Under the pieces are notes generated by a model. It worked only from the letters and a program-made list of their open reading frames with translations. It did not search any database and was not told where the DNA came from. This document shows positions 1 to 6,759 of a stretch of DNA of 64,000 nt, piece by piece. Both the position numbers and the translations under genes were made by a program. How positions within the stretch are numbered: position 1 is the first letter of the stretch; every line of letters starts with the position of its first letter. Source of the stretch: Mycobacterium sp. ACS1612 (GTDB lineage Bacteria; Actinomycetota; Actinomycetes; Mycobacteriales; Mycobacteriaceae); contig NZ_LZHZ01000018.1 in the NCBI RefSeq assembly GCF_001667505.1, positions 205,995 through 269,994 on the forward strand, given 5' to 3'.

Positions 1-387
1 CTTGTGCACTGTCGCCGGGGCGAGATCGACACTGAGTTCGGCGACCCACTCGCGCACCATCTGACGACTGATGTCTCCGAGCGCGACGTCCGCACGCTTA
101 GCGATCGCGGTGTCGACGATGACTCGATAGGTGGCGCGGGTCGACGGCTTCAGCTTGTGTTTGGAGTCCAACCACTCATGCGCGAAGTCGCCCAGCTTCA
201 CCCGGCCCGCGGCCGGGGCGACATACGCGCCCTTGCGCTTGTCGACCTCGAGCTGGTTCGCCCAAGCCTCCGCCTCGCGTTTAGTCCGAAACCCACGTCT
301 ATCCGTTTGGCGCCGGTCCGGCGTCCTGTAGCGCACACGGTAACGCGTTGCGCCAGAGGAAGTTTCGTACTTCTCAATCGTCGCCAA
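1..387 (-). CDS. Phage-type tyrosine recombinase (integrase), N-terminal part only
   Basis: The minus strand reads open from 387 to the window edge, giving 129 residues of the N-terminal part of a phage integrase. It starts with an arm-site-binding region (a GATRYRVRYR segment, then RRGFRTKREAEAW, typical of the AP2-like arm-binding domain). A SAM-like core-binding domain follows (LGDFAHEWL, then KPSTRATYRVIV and a conserved REW). The catalytic domain with the R-H-R-Y residues is outside the window. I chose the TTG at 385-387 because AAGGAG lies 9 bases upstream on the coding strand. No ATG or GTG is better placed. The start overlaps the 3' end of the XRE regulator gene by 14 bp, so the two are probably cotranscribed. 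Its C-terminus points left, towards the expected intact alaT, as is usual for integrases beside their attachment site. Confidence 0.85.
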   Translation of the reverse strand, partial: MATIEKYETSSGATRYRVRYRTPDRRQTDRRGFRTKREAEAWANQLEVDKRKGAYVAPAAGRVKLGDFAHEWLDSKHKLKPSTRATYRVIVDTAIAKRADVALGDISRQMVREWVAELSVDLAPATVHK

Positions 388-883
388 CGCCGCCAACTCC
401 TTGCTCGCGCAGCTCCTGCAGCAGCTTCTCTGATTCGTCGTGCTCCCATTGGGGCCACGCTCGGTCGCCGAACGCCATCATTGACAGGCCCGAACCCGGT
501 AGCGGACCGCCGGCGTTGAGCCATCGCCATAAGAGCTCCGCTGGAACGCCGCCGGAAACACCCGTCGCGACGACCACTTGGTCACGCTTCGATGCCACTG
601 GCATGAGGAGAGTCGCGGGCGAAACACCAAGTGCGAGAGCTAAAGCCACGAGATCGTCCGGAGTGACGCGGCGCTGGCCGGCCTCGATGCGCCGCACACC
701 GACGGCGTTGATGGACCAGTCGGCACGCTCTTGCAGCAATTCGGAGAGACGGGTGTAGCTCATGTTCTGGTCAGTCCGTAGGCGCTCGACGTTCTTAGCC
801 ACTGTTTTCGCGCTCTGTCCTGTATCGGGTTCCTTCCCTACCACGGCACCGACATTGCCATAGTTTGGCAGAAAAGTCACCAT
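374..883 (-). CDS. XRE-family HTH transcriptional regulator (element repressor)
   Basis: A 169-residue protein with a helix-turn-helix of the XRE/Cro-CI type at about residues 30-90 (VERLRTDQNMSYTRLSELL, then VRRIEAGQRRVTPDDLVALALALGV). A short, less conserved C-terminal tail follows. It is divergent from the HTH gene at 960 and lies immediately upstream of, and overlapping, integrase, so it is the obvious candidate repressor of the excision/integration switch. The ATG at 883 is uncertain. One of the two palindromes (855-871) lies inside the first dozen codons, and an in-frame GTG in the segment VAKNVERLR could be the true start. Family assignment is firm; repression of its own promoter is inferred from the operators. 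Confidence 0.8.
   Translation of the reverse strand: MVTFLPNYGNVGAVVGKEPDTGQSAKTVAKNVERLRTDQNMSYTRLSELLQERADWSINAVGVRRIEAGQRRVTPDDLVALALALGVSPATLLMPVASKRDQVVVATGVSGGVPAELLWRWLNAGGPLPGSGLSMMAFGDRAWPQWEHDESEKLLQELREQGVGGVGDD
855..871. promoter_or_regulatory. Putative operator O1 (imperfect palindrome)
   Basis: TTGCCATAGTTTGGCAG is a 17-bp site closely matching the palindrome at 923-939, with its right half (GTTTGGCAG) identical. It lies between the XRE and excisionase-like genes, over the 5' end of the longest XRE reading frame. Two similar sites 68 bp apart in a divergent control region suggest cooperative repressor binding. Confidence 0.55.
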
Positions 884-922
884 CCTTGACAGTGTCTCAC
901 TGCCCGTGGTAGCAATTGGGCA

Positions 923-939
923 CTGCCAAAGTTTGGCAG
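923..939. promoter_or_regulatory. Putative operator O2 (palindrome)
   Basis: CTGCCAAAGTTTGGCAG is an 8-bp perfect inverted repeat around a central G. It lies 20 bp upstream of the start codon at 960 and just before the ribosome binding site AGGAGG at 949-954. A bound repressor here would block transcription of the HTH/excisionase-like gene. Confidence 0.6.
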
Positions 940-959
940 AAAACTGACAGGAGGTGTCG

Positions 960-1169
960 ATGGCAGACCTGCTCGCACTGGAGGAACTGCCGCCTATCGC
1001 GACCGCGGGCCAGGTGGCACAGGTTGTGCAAACGACAGTGGACGCCCTGGCCCAGGACCGTTACCGGCGGCGGGGGATTCCGTACGTGAAGATCGGCGGC
1101 CGTGTCCGGTACCTCCGTCAGGACGTCCTCGACTATTTGGCCGCGAGCCGCTTTGGAGGGGTGGCATGA
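960..1169 (+). CDS. Excisionase-like helix-turn-helix protein
   Basis: A 69-residue protein with a winged HTH of the excisionase/MerR-like (HTH_17) type: TAGQVAQVVQTTVDAL as the helix-turn-helix, then IPYVKIGGRVRYLRQDVLDYL as wing and second helix. Such proteins act as recombination directionality factors or as DNA-binding regulators in mobile elements. The ATG at 960 has a strong AGGAGG five bases upstream and is preferred over the in-frame GTG at 954, which lies inside that Shine-Dalgarno sequence. It is divergent from the XRE repressor/integrase pair and preceded by two operators, fitting a lysogeny-type switch. Whether it really directs excision is inference. Confidence 0.75.
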   Translation: MADLLALEELPPIATAGQVAQVVQTTVDALAQDRYRRRGIPYVKIGGRVRYLRQDVLDYLAASRFGGVA

Positions 1170-1187
1170 CAGTCGAGTCAAAAAGAG

Positions 1188-1220
1188 GAAGGCCCCGGGG
1201 CCGCAATCCCCGAAGCCTTC
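1188..1220 (+). terminator. Possible hairpin terminator or attenuator
   Basis: GAAGGC and CCCGGGG on the left can pair with CCCCG and GCCTTC on the right, an interrupted stem around CCGCAAT. It lies between the HTH gene (stop 1169) and the next gene (start 1256). There is no T-tract, so an attenuator or an RNA-stabilising hairpin is equally possible. Confidence 0.35.
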
Positions 1221-1255
1221 TCGAACCCATTCATCACCAGAAAGGAAGTTCATCG

Positions 1256-1516
1256 ATGACTTTACAACCGAGTGCTGACAAAGGCGACATCGTGTACACC
1301 GTGGAGTGCGGCGCCCTGGAGGGCCGACTCATCCGGCTCGCGACAACAGAGACCGAGCACTTGATCGTCGACTTCACGGCGGAGATCGACGGCCTACCCG
1401 ACACCTGCGGCATGTCAGACGTCGCCATCTACGAGCCGGAAATGCTCGACGACCTCGCCGCAATCGTGGGCGATCTTCGGCGCGAACTACGCCGTTTGAT
1501 GGACGGTGCGCAATGA
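1256..1516 (+). CDS. Small hypothetical protein of the element
   Basis: An 86-residue acidic protein that I do not recognise (begins MTLQPSADKGDIVYTV; contains FTAEIDGLPDTCGM and a helical C-terminus AAIVGDLRRELRRLM). The ATG at 1256 was chosen because AGAAAGGAAG lies 7 bases upstream. The longer frame from 1166 would start with a low-complexity Arg/Pro stretch that reads through the hairpin at 1188-1220. Its stop overlaps the next start in an ATGA arrangement, so it belongs to the early operon with the ATPase. Confidence 0.65.
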   Translation: MTLQPSADKGDIVYTVECGALEGRLIRLATTETEHLIVDFTAEIDGLPDTCGMSDVAIYEPEMLDDLAAIVGDLRRELRRLMDGAQ

Positions 1517-1803
1517 CGATCAGGACCGCTGATGCAGGATTGGAGCGGCGCCACAGCGCGAAGTTGCGCATGCCACCGGTCGAGCCCTGCGGTTGTATTC
1601 GAGATCCACACTTTGATCGCCACCGTTGCCACGACGTCATCAGCGACAACATGGCCGAAGCTGCAGTAGCTGCCGTCGTGCATCTCGACCGACTCGGCAC
1701 GCCCGCGATCCTTGATGGCGGGACGTGCGACAGGATCCGGCGGCTGGGCTACCACCAGTTGGCCGCCAGCGTCCACAGGCGATCAGCGAAGTTGGCGGCG
1801 TGA
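1513..1803 (+). CDS. Small Cys/His-containing hypothetical protein
   Basis: A 96-residue protein starting at an ATG that overlaps the previous stop by 4 bp (ATGA) and ending over the GTG of the ATPase gene. It contains EPCGCIRD and HFDRHRCH, a cluster of two Cys and then His/Cys residues that could bind a metal ion. A helical region with VAAVVHLDRLG follows. Family not recognised. Tight coupling on both sides suggests translation with the ATPase and a role in the same replication or regulation module. Confidence 0.6.
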   Translation: MTIRTADAGLERRHSAKLRMPPVEPCGCIRDPHFDRHRCHDVISDNMAEAAVAAVVHLDRLGTPAILDGGTCDRIRRLGYHQLAASVHRRSAKLAA

Positions 1804-3557
1804 GCGACGACAAGCCGACCGAAAAGCGTTCGGTTGCATCGCAACTCGTCGACATGGCTCGGGAAAACTACGTCCTAGGCATCAGCGACGACGGGCAGCC
1901 ATTCGGTACCTACCCGGATGTCGCCCACGTCGCGATGACATTGCGGGGAGGGAAGCTCGGCCTCAGGGCCGAGCTTGCCCGAAGGTTTTTCGACAAGCAC
2001 GACGCGGTCCCCGCATCGCAAGCACTCGCAGACGCATGCACAGTGCTGGAGGGGTATGCCACCCAGGAGCGTGCACGCCCACTACACCTTCGTGTAGCGG
2101 CCCGCGCTGGCGCCATCTACATCGACATGGCCGACCACGAGGACCGCGTCATCGTCATCACCGACGGCGCATGGCACATCGAACGCACAGCGCCAGTTGT
2201 GTTCCGCCGCACCGCCCTTACAGCACCGTTACCGGAACCTGCGGAGCGTAGTGACCTTAATCTGCTCTGGCGGTACGTGAATGTCGATGATCGCGACCGC
2301 CCGATACTGCTCGCGTTCCTCGTCTCGGCTCTGATTCAGCCCGATGCTCCCCACGTCATCCTGGGTCTACTGGCTGAACACGGCAGCGCCAAGAGCACCA
2401 CCACCCGGCACCTCGTCTCGCTGGTGGATCCATCCATCGCACCGCTACGGATGCCGCCTCGTGACATCGACAACTGGGCCACGGCGGCGAACGGGAGCTG
2501 GGTGGTCGCCATCGACAACATGTCCGACGTCTCGCCGTGGTTCTCCGACGCTCTCTGCCGGGCGGCGACCGGCGACGCACTCCCAAAGCGTGCGCTCTAC
2601 ACCGACAGCGACTTGGCCGTGCTCAAATTCCGCCGCTGCGTGATCCTGAACGGGATCGACCTCGGCGGCCTCGCCGGCGACCTGTCCGACCGGCTCGCGC
2701 CGGTCGACCTCAAGCGCATCACGTCGGCCCTTCGCCGCGACGAGTCAGAGATCGCAACCGGATGGGAACGCGACCGACCCGCGGTCCTGACCGGGCTGCT
2801 CAACCTCGCTGCAGCAGTGCACCTCATGCTGCCGAACATCCAGGTGCCCGAAGGACTTCCCCGCATGGCCGACTACGCACGAGTACTGAAGTGCGTCGAC
2901 ACCATCCAGAAGACCAACGGCATGAGCCGCTATCTCGACCGCGCCACCCGACTCGCGGCAGACAGCGTCGCGTCGGATTCCTTCATCGCTGAATTACAAC
3001 GCCAGCTTCACAGGGCCGAAGGAACTCCCGCCGCCCACGTCTTGGCTGACGTCACCTCTCGGGCAGCATCGACCGGACCTGATTGGCGCCGCCCTCGCGA
3101 CTGGCCGAAGAACGCTCGTGCGACCACCACCCGGCTAACTCGGCACGCACCCGCACTTCGGTCACTCGGGTGGTCGATCGAGCATGACAACGGCCGAAAC
3201 CACGACAACGTCACCAAGTGGACGATCACACCGCCAGAGGAAGACTTGCAGAGTTCCTCGCACACCTCGCCTGCCTCGCAACCGCAGGTCAACGCGCTGA
3301 CCGAGTGCGAGTCAGGCGCGAGTCAGGCGAGTTACGCGAGTCAGGTGCTCCCCAGTACCTCGCAGCCGACTAGCGGCCTGACCAGCGAAGACGAGGCTGC
3401 GAGCCAAGCGAGGCAAATATCAGGCTTCCCTCTGACGGCAAGCTGTGCCGCCTGTGACCGGCCCCTCCTGCAGTCGAACACGACCGGACTGTGCCGTGAG
3501 TGCCGACTCGTCGCCCAGAGCGAGCAAACCGACGCCACCCAGGAGGTGACGGTATGA
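1800..3557 (+). CDS. Primase/helicase-like ATPase of the mobile element
   Basis: A 585-residue protein. A Walker A-like motif (EHGSAKST) is near residues 190-200, followed by SWVVAIDNMSD, which fits a Walker B/DEAD-type strand, and RRCVILNGID, a sensor-like segment of phage D5/primase-type ATPases. The N-terminal part (GDDGQPFGTYPDVAHVA, DKHDAVPASQALADA) resembles the poorly conserved leader of such satellite primase-helicases. The C-terminus carries a zinc-ribbon signature CxxC...CxxC (CAACDRPLL...GLCREC) at about 549-569. The GTG at 1800 overlaps the preceding TGA. The longer frame from 1725 would overlap the upstream gene heavily. Likely role: autonomous replication or DNA handling of the excised element (inference from the family). 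Confidence 0.65.
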   Translation: MSDDKPTEKRSVASQLVDMARENYVLGISDDGQPFGTYPDVAHVAMTLRGGKLGLRAELARRFFDKHDAVPASQALADACTVLEGYATQERARPLHLRVAARAGAIYIDMADHEDRVIVITDGAWHIERTAPVVFRRTALTAPLPEPAERSDLNLLWRYVNVDDRDRPILLAFLVSALIQPDAPHVILGLLAEHGSAKSTTTRHLVSLVDPSIAPLRMPPRDIDNWATAANGSWVVAIDNMSDVSPWFSDALCRAATGDALPKRALYTDSDLAVLKFRRCVILNGIDLGGLAGDLSDRLAPVDLKRITSALRRDESEIATGWERDRPAVLTGLLNLAAAVHLMLPNIQVPEGLPRMADYARVLKCVDTIQKTNGMSRYLDRATRLAADSVASDSFIAELQRQLHRAEGTPAAHVLADVTSRAASTGPDWRRPRDWPKNARATTTRLTRHAPALRSLGWSIEHDNGRNHDNVTKWTITPPEEDLQSSSHTSPASQPQVNALTECESGASQASYASQVLPSTSQPTSGLTSEDEAASQARQISGFPLTASCAACDRPLLQSNTTGLCRECRLVAQSEQTDATQEVTV

Positions 3558-3579
3558 GGCCCAACTGAAGGGGGCAACA

Positions 3580-3831
3580 ATGACTGATCAAACCCACCTG
3601 GTCGACCACGGCCGCAGCCGCAGCCTCTGCGACGGTGGTTCGCCCGACTACACCGCCGTGACGGCGGTCGCTGCCGACGGGTCGACACACCTACTCCTGG
3701 CACTCAATGCGGCCGTGGGCGACGGAGCCGTCTACTACGACGCCGCGTGTGTCGACGTCGTACACGAACAGGTCGGCGATCTGCCTCTGGAGTTCGTACG
3801 TCGGATCACGGTGAGCAGGCGCAAGTTATGA
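3580..3831 (+). CDS. Small hypothetical protein
   Basis: An 83-residue protein starting at an ATG with GGGGG about 8 bases upstream, 22 bp after the ATPase gene. Contains the motif DYTAVTAVAADGSTHLLLAL and ends in a basic VSRRKL. No domain recognised. Placement in the early operon is the only clue to its role. Confidence 0.5.
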   Translation: MTDQTHLVDHGRSRSLCDGGSPDYTAVTAVAADGSTHLLLALNAAVGDGAVYYDAACVDVVHEQVGDLPLEFVRRITVSRRKL

Positions 3832-3898
3832 CTGATTACCGCTGCGACAACTTCGTCATCGCTCAGATATGCCATTGACACGGGCTCGAGGAGTTGGA

Positions 3899-4228
3899 AT
3901 GAACTCGCTTGATCAGACAGACCTTCGAATGGCTTGGGTCACTGCGAATTACTACCGCAGGGCGCACATTCTGGCGAAGCGGCCGGTTCCAGCGGCCGCC
4001 GATAGATTGGCCGATCACCTGCAAGCGGCTCTCACCGTGTCCGCCAACGGACAGGGATCTGTTGTCGCACAGCCAGACTGGGTGTCGACGGGTGAGGCCG
4101 CCCGCCAACTCGGTTGTAGCGAACGCACTGCCCGCCGCCTCGCGGCTCGTGTCGGTCGACGAGTCGGGCGGGAACGGATGATTCCCGTCGATGCGCTACC
4201 CGGCGAGGAGGAGACGACAGTTGACTGA
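3899..4228 (+). CDS. Second excisionase-like HTH DNA-binding protein
   Basis: A 109-residue protein. Its C-terminal half carries an HTH_17/excisionase-like domain (WVSTGEAARQLGCSERTARRLAAR, then RRVGRERMIPVDAL as wing). The N-terminal half is helical (RMAWVTANYYRRAHIL). The ATG at 3899 is preceded by GAGGAG about 5 bases upstream. The in-frame ATG at 3869 has no ribosome binding site. It is the second such DNA-binding protein in the element, so one may act as excision factor and the other as activator or copy-control protein; sequence alone cannot say which. Confidence 0.65.
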   Translation: MNSLDQTDLRMAWVTANYYRRAHILAKRPVPAAADRLADHLQAALTVSANGQGSVVAQPDWVSTGEAARQLGCSERTARRLAARVGRRVGRERMIPVDALPGEEETTVD

Positions 4229-4421
4229 ACTCGACACGGCGACCAAGCAGGCAATCGCCGATATGACCGATGACGATTACCGCGCATGGAGAAAGTCAAT
4301 GGAAGCAGAACTTCGCCCGCCGACGATCCGCCCAAAGACACAAGCTGGCCTCGACGAAGCACGCAGGCGCAGCTACATCGACGACAACGCCGGCACCCAG
4401 GAAGGCGGCACAGATGAGTGA
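4221..4421 (+). CDS. Small acidic hypothetical protein
   Basis: A 66-residue protein read from a TTG at 4221, which overlaps the end of the HTH gene and follows GGAGGAG at a workable spacing. The ATG at 4191 would overlap the HTH gene far more. The protein is mostly helical and charged (KQAIADMTDDDYRAWRKSME, then KTQAGLDEARRRSY). No family recognised. Its end overlaps the next start by 8 bp. Confidence 0.5.
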   Translation: MTELDTATKQAIADMTDDDYRAWRKSMEAELRPPTIRPKTQAGLDEARRRSYIDDNAGTQEGGTDE

Positions 4422-5304
4422 TCTGAAGACACGAGTGCTCGAGGAGGCGCTCCCCGAACACGCCGAGGCGCTCAGGATCGCAGAGCACGCAGAAGCACGA
4501 GCACGAGAACTTCACGGGCAGAGCGAAACTGAAGCAGCTTTTCCTGCCGATGCTGGGTCGGTCGACGACTGGGTTGCGGCCGAGGTTGCCCGCCGTCAGC
4601 GTGAAGCGGAACGTCTGTTGACGCTGGAAGTGATTTCAGGAGTTGAATCTGCGGCCCGTACCCGGGCGACTCGGCTGATTGCGTCGAATACCGAGCAGTT
4701 ACTCCATACTCTGGCCACATACCTCGCCGATGTCATGGCGCCGGTGTACGCCGCCGTCGACGAGATGCCTGCAACGGTCGCCACTGCAGCCGACGCAATC
4801 GCCGCCGACTGCACGGCCCAATGGAAGACGATCACTGCCGCCGTGCCCATCCTTTCTGAGATCCGGACAGTGCAGATAGGGCTTTACACGCACAACGTCA
4901 GTGAGGATGACCGTCGCAAGTGCGGTGACATGGCCGGCTTGGATCCGCAGGCCCGTCTCTACTACTTCCGGCGCATCGCGGAGGTGGTCCACGACTGGCG
5001 CAGCGGCGAGATGCCTTGGCCTACCGACCCAACCGAGCGGCTGCTGTACGTCGTCCAGAACGACCTTGAACCATGGTGTCCGGACAAGGCGCAGATTCAC
5101 GCGGCGATCGAGGACTTGAGATCAGAAGGTCGTCGCGGGGCACGGAATCTTCCGCAGAACGGTATGCGAGTGACTGCACCGCCGCCCGATAAGGCTGCGG
5201 GACCAGTCCGGTCGATGACGCAGGAACCGCTCGTGCGCCAGAAGCCACTGCGAAAGATAGCGGTGTCGTCGGTACCTTCGGCGTCGCTGCCTGACGACAA
5301 CTAA
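4414..5304 (+). CDS. Hypothetical mostly helical protein of the element
   Basis: A 296-residue protein starting at the ATG at 4414 (GGAAGG upstream). An in-frame ATG at 4270 would overlap the preceding gene for 150 bp. The first 170 residues look alpha-helical and Ala/Glu-rich. The middle has a more conserved-looking block (VSEDDRRKCGDMAGLDPQA, YYFRRIAEVVHDW, TERLLYVVQNDLEPW). The C-terminal 60 residues are Pro/Lys-rich and probably disordered. I do not recognise the family. It could be a replication accessory or a satellite structural protein; neither is supported by a motif. Confidence 0.55.
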   Translation: MSDLKTRVLEEALPEHAEALRIAEHAEARARELHGQSETEAAFPADAGSVDDWVAAEVARRQREAERLLTLEVISGVESAARTRATRLIASNTEQLLHTLATYLADVMAPVYAAVDEMPATVATAADAIAADCTAQWKTITAAVPILSEIRTVQIGLYTHNVSEDDRRKCGDMAGLDPQARLYYFRRIAEVVHDWRSGEMPWPTDPTERLLYVVQNDLEPWCPDKAQIHAAIEDLRSEGRRGARNLPQNGMRVTAPPPDKAAGPVRSMTQEPLVRQKPLRKIAVSSVPSASLPDDN

Positions 5305-5380
5305 AGCGTTGTGGCACAGACTGATTCGAAGACGAGGTGAGGATGCGCCCACTTGCTCAGCACGGGATCGAGGATTGGTG

Positions 5381-5533
5381 ATGAACTCGGACCTGGCCAG
5401 CGCGAAGACCCGCAACTGCGGCCTACGCAAAACCGGCCGCCCACAACGGCGCCCCTTCGACTTCGACCGACTACAACGCGAACTCGCTACCGACAATCCC
5501 GACGCCCAGCGGCGGCAGAAGACCCATGCCTAG
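5381..5533 (+). CDS. Very small basic hypothetical protein
   Basis: A 50-residue basic protein (begins MNSDLASAKTRNCGLRKTG; contains RRPFDFDRLQREL). An in-frame ATG at 5309 lacks a ribosome binding site, so the ATG at 5381 after GAGGAT was chosen. It overlaps by 8 bp the first ATG of the HNH remnant, as is usual for small genes just upstream of HNH nucleases in actinobacterial elements. Low confidence because of its size. Confidence 0.4.
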   Translation: MNSDLASAKTRNCGLRKTGRPQRRPFDFDRLQRELATDNPDAQRRQKTHA

Positions 5534-5945
5534 GGCGCCGCGCCGCTGCCCCCGCGACCATTCGACTGCCCGAACATGATTCGCGGTAGCCAAAAGTACT
5601 GCAACGACGGCACAGTCGGTTGGGGACGTAAACAGCGCACGCATCCAGCGCGATCACCGGCACCGCGCAGCGGAAAACCGTGCGGAGCAGCGTGCTCAAG
5701 CGCGACCACCATCGCTGCCAAGTCCGCTTGCCGGGATGCACTCATCGGCCTCCCAAGTCGACCATAGCGTCAGCGTCGCGGCCGTCGGCGCACCATACGA
5801 CCCCAACAACGCACAAGCGATCTGCCCACACTGCAACGCGCGAAAGGCGCAACAGGAAGCGGTATCAGCACGGCGCAGACAAACGAAGCGCGACACCCAG
5901 CGACACCACGAGCGCCCGCCCGGTAACTCTGACGCGCAAACTTAG
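5526..5945 (+). pseudogene. HNH endonuclease remnant with at least three frameshifts
   Basis: An HNH nuclease can be followed across all three forward frames. It begins with MPRAPRRCPRD in the frame of 5526. The next segment, DCPNMIRGSQKYC, is in the frame of 5576. SAITGTAQRKTVRSSVLKRD and HRCQVRLPGCTHR are in the frame of 5680. The last segment, ASQVDHSVSV and AICPHCNARKAQQEA, is in the frame of 5736. Each switch is consistent with loss of one base, the last near 5745 in CATCGGCCTCC. Joined, the pieces give the Zn-binding CxxC pairs and the VDH core of small phage HNH proteins. Such enzymes sit beside terminase genes in phages; here no terminase follows. No single frame exceeds about 106 codons, so the gene is broken. 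Confidence 0.7.
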
Positions 5946-6033
5946 TTTCGCCTACACCGGGAACCGCGCTGCATTAGCCTTGACAGAAAATCCACGATAA
6001 ACGGCGCGTGGAACACATCCAGGGGGAACCATA

Positions 6034-6633
6034 GTGGTGACAACCGTTGTGGCGTGGGAGACGCATGGAAACTTGCACTGGCTCAACACATTAGGACATA
6101 ACTTGGGTGAGTTCCTACTATCGCCTGGGCTCGGAGGTTTGGCAGCAGTAATCGCCGCGGTCATTGCGCTTCTCGCCGTACGGCGGACCCATCGAGTCGA
6201 AGACAAGCGGGAGCGCCGCAAACAACGGCTTGACGCGGCCGTTCAGGCAGTAGAAGCCCTCGAAGAAGCCAAATTCAATGTCAGACAGCGGGAGGTCGTT
6301 GTCTACAGGAACCGCGATGGTGGCGCAGCTGACATGACCGCCACGGAGCGTTACAAGTGGGAGAACCGAGCCGCCGCAAGGCACTACAAGGTGCCAGCAG
6401 CCATCGCTCGCGTCAAGGCAGCCGGCGTCGACATCAGGTTGTTTGAATCTGGAAGACACGCAGTCAACACATACTCGAATTACTCTTGGGCCCTGGCAAA
6501 AGACAAGCAGGCGGATGACGGAACATACCCGGTTACGAAAGAGGACGTCTCGAAGGCTGATCAAGCTGCGCGAGAGGTGCTCGATCATCTCGCGAATAGG
6601 TTGCCCGAACTAGTGAAACCCGACGAAGGGTGA
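6034..6633 (+). CDS. Small membrane-anchored hypothetical protein
   Basis: A 199-residue protein with one transmembrane segment at about residues 29-50 (LGGLAAVIAAVIALLAV) followed by a basic stop-transfer stretch RRTHRVEDKRERRKQR. The remaining 130 residues are a cytoplasmic, mostly helical domain. Start GTG at 6034 (or 6037) behind AGGGGG at 6021-6026. Single-pass proteins of this kind are common superinfection-exclusion or unknown accessory genes in mycobacterial prophages. No family was recognised, so this role is a guess. It is convergent with the SIR2 gene across a terminator hairpin. Confidence 0.6.
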   Translation: MVTTVVAWETHGNLHWLNTLGHNLGEFLLSPGLGGLAAVIAAVIALLAVRRTHRVEDKRERRKQRLDAAVQAVEALEEAKFNVRQREVVVYRNRDGGAADMTATERYKWENRAAARHYKVPAAIARVKAAGVDIRLFESGRHAVNTYSNYSWALAKDKQADDGTYPVTKEDVSKADQAAREVLDHLANRLPELVKPDEG

Positions 6634-6637
6634 TGCC

Positions 6638-6665
6638 GTGGTAGGGGTAGGAGTCCCCCTACCAC
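6638..6665. terminator. Hairpin terminator between convergent genes
   Basis: GTGGTAGGGG (6638-6647) pairs perfectly with CCCCTACCAC (6656-6665) over an 8-base loop, followed by a pyrimidine-rich CCGTCTTCTTCT. It begins 4 bp after the stop of the membrane-protein gene and faces the end of the SIR2 gene, so it could serve both strands. Confidence 0.7.
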
Positions 6666-6759
6666 CCGTCTTCTTCTGCCGCACCACCCTGTGAAAAATG
6701 ATCTGTACGGGTTCCAGGAATTTTCGAGCGTAGCGGTCAGCTCCACATCGCATAGTGAG

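Noticed and set aside
4..519. Open frame on the plus strand at the left edge
   Set aside because: It is antisense to the integrase and the XRE gene, which both show clear protein domains; the plus-strand product is Arg/Pro-rich and has no recognisable domain.
1166..1255. Longer start for the small gene at 1256
   Set aside because: It would translate the hairpin at 1188-1220 as an Arg/Pro-rich stretch; the ATG at 1256 has a good ribosome binding site.
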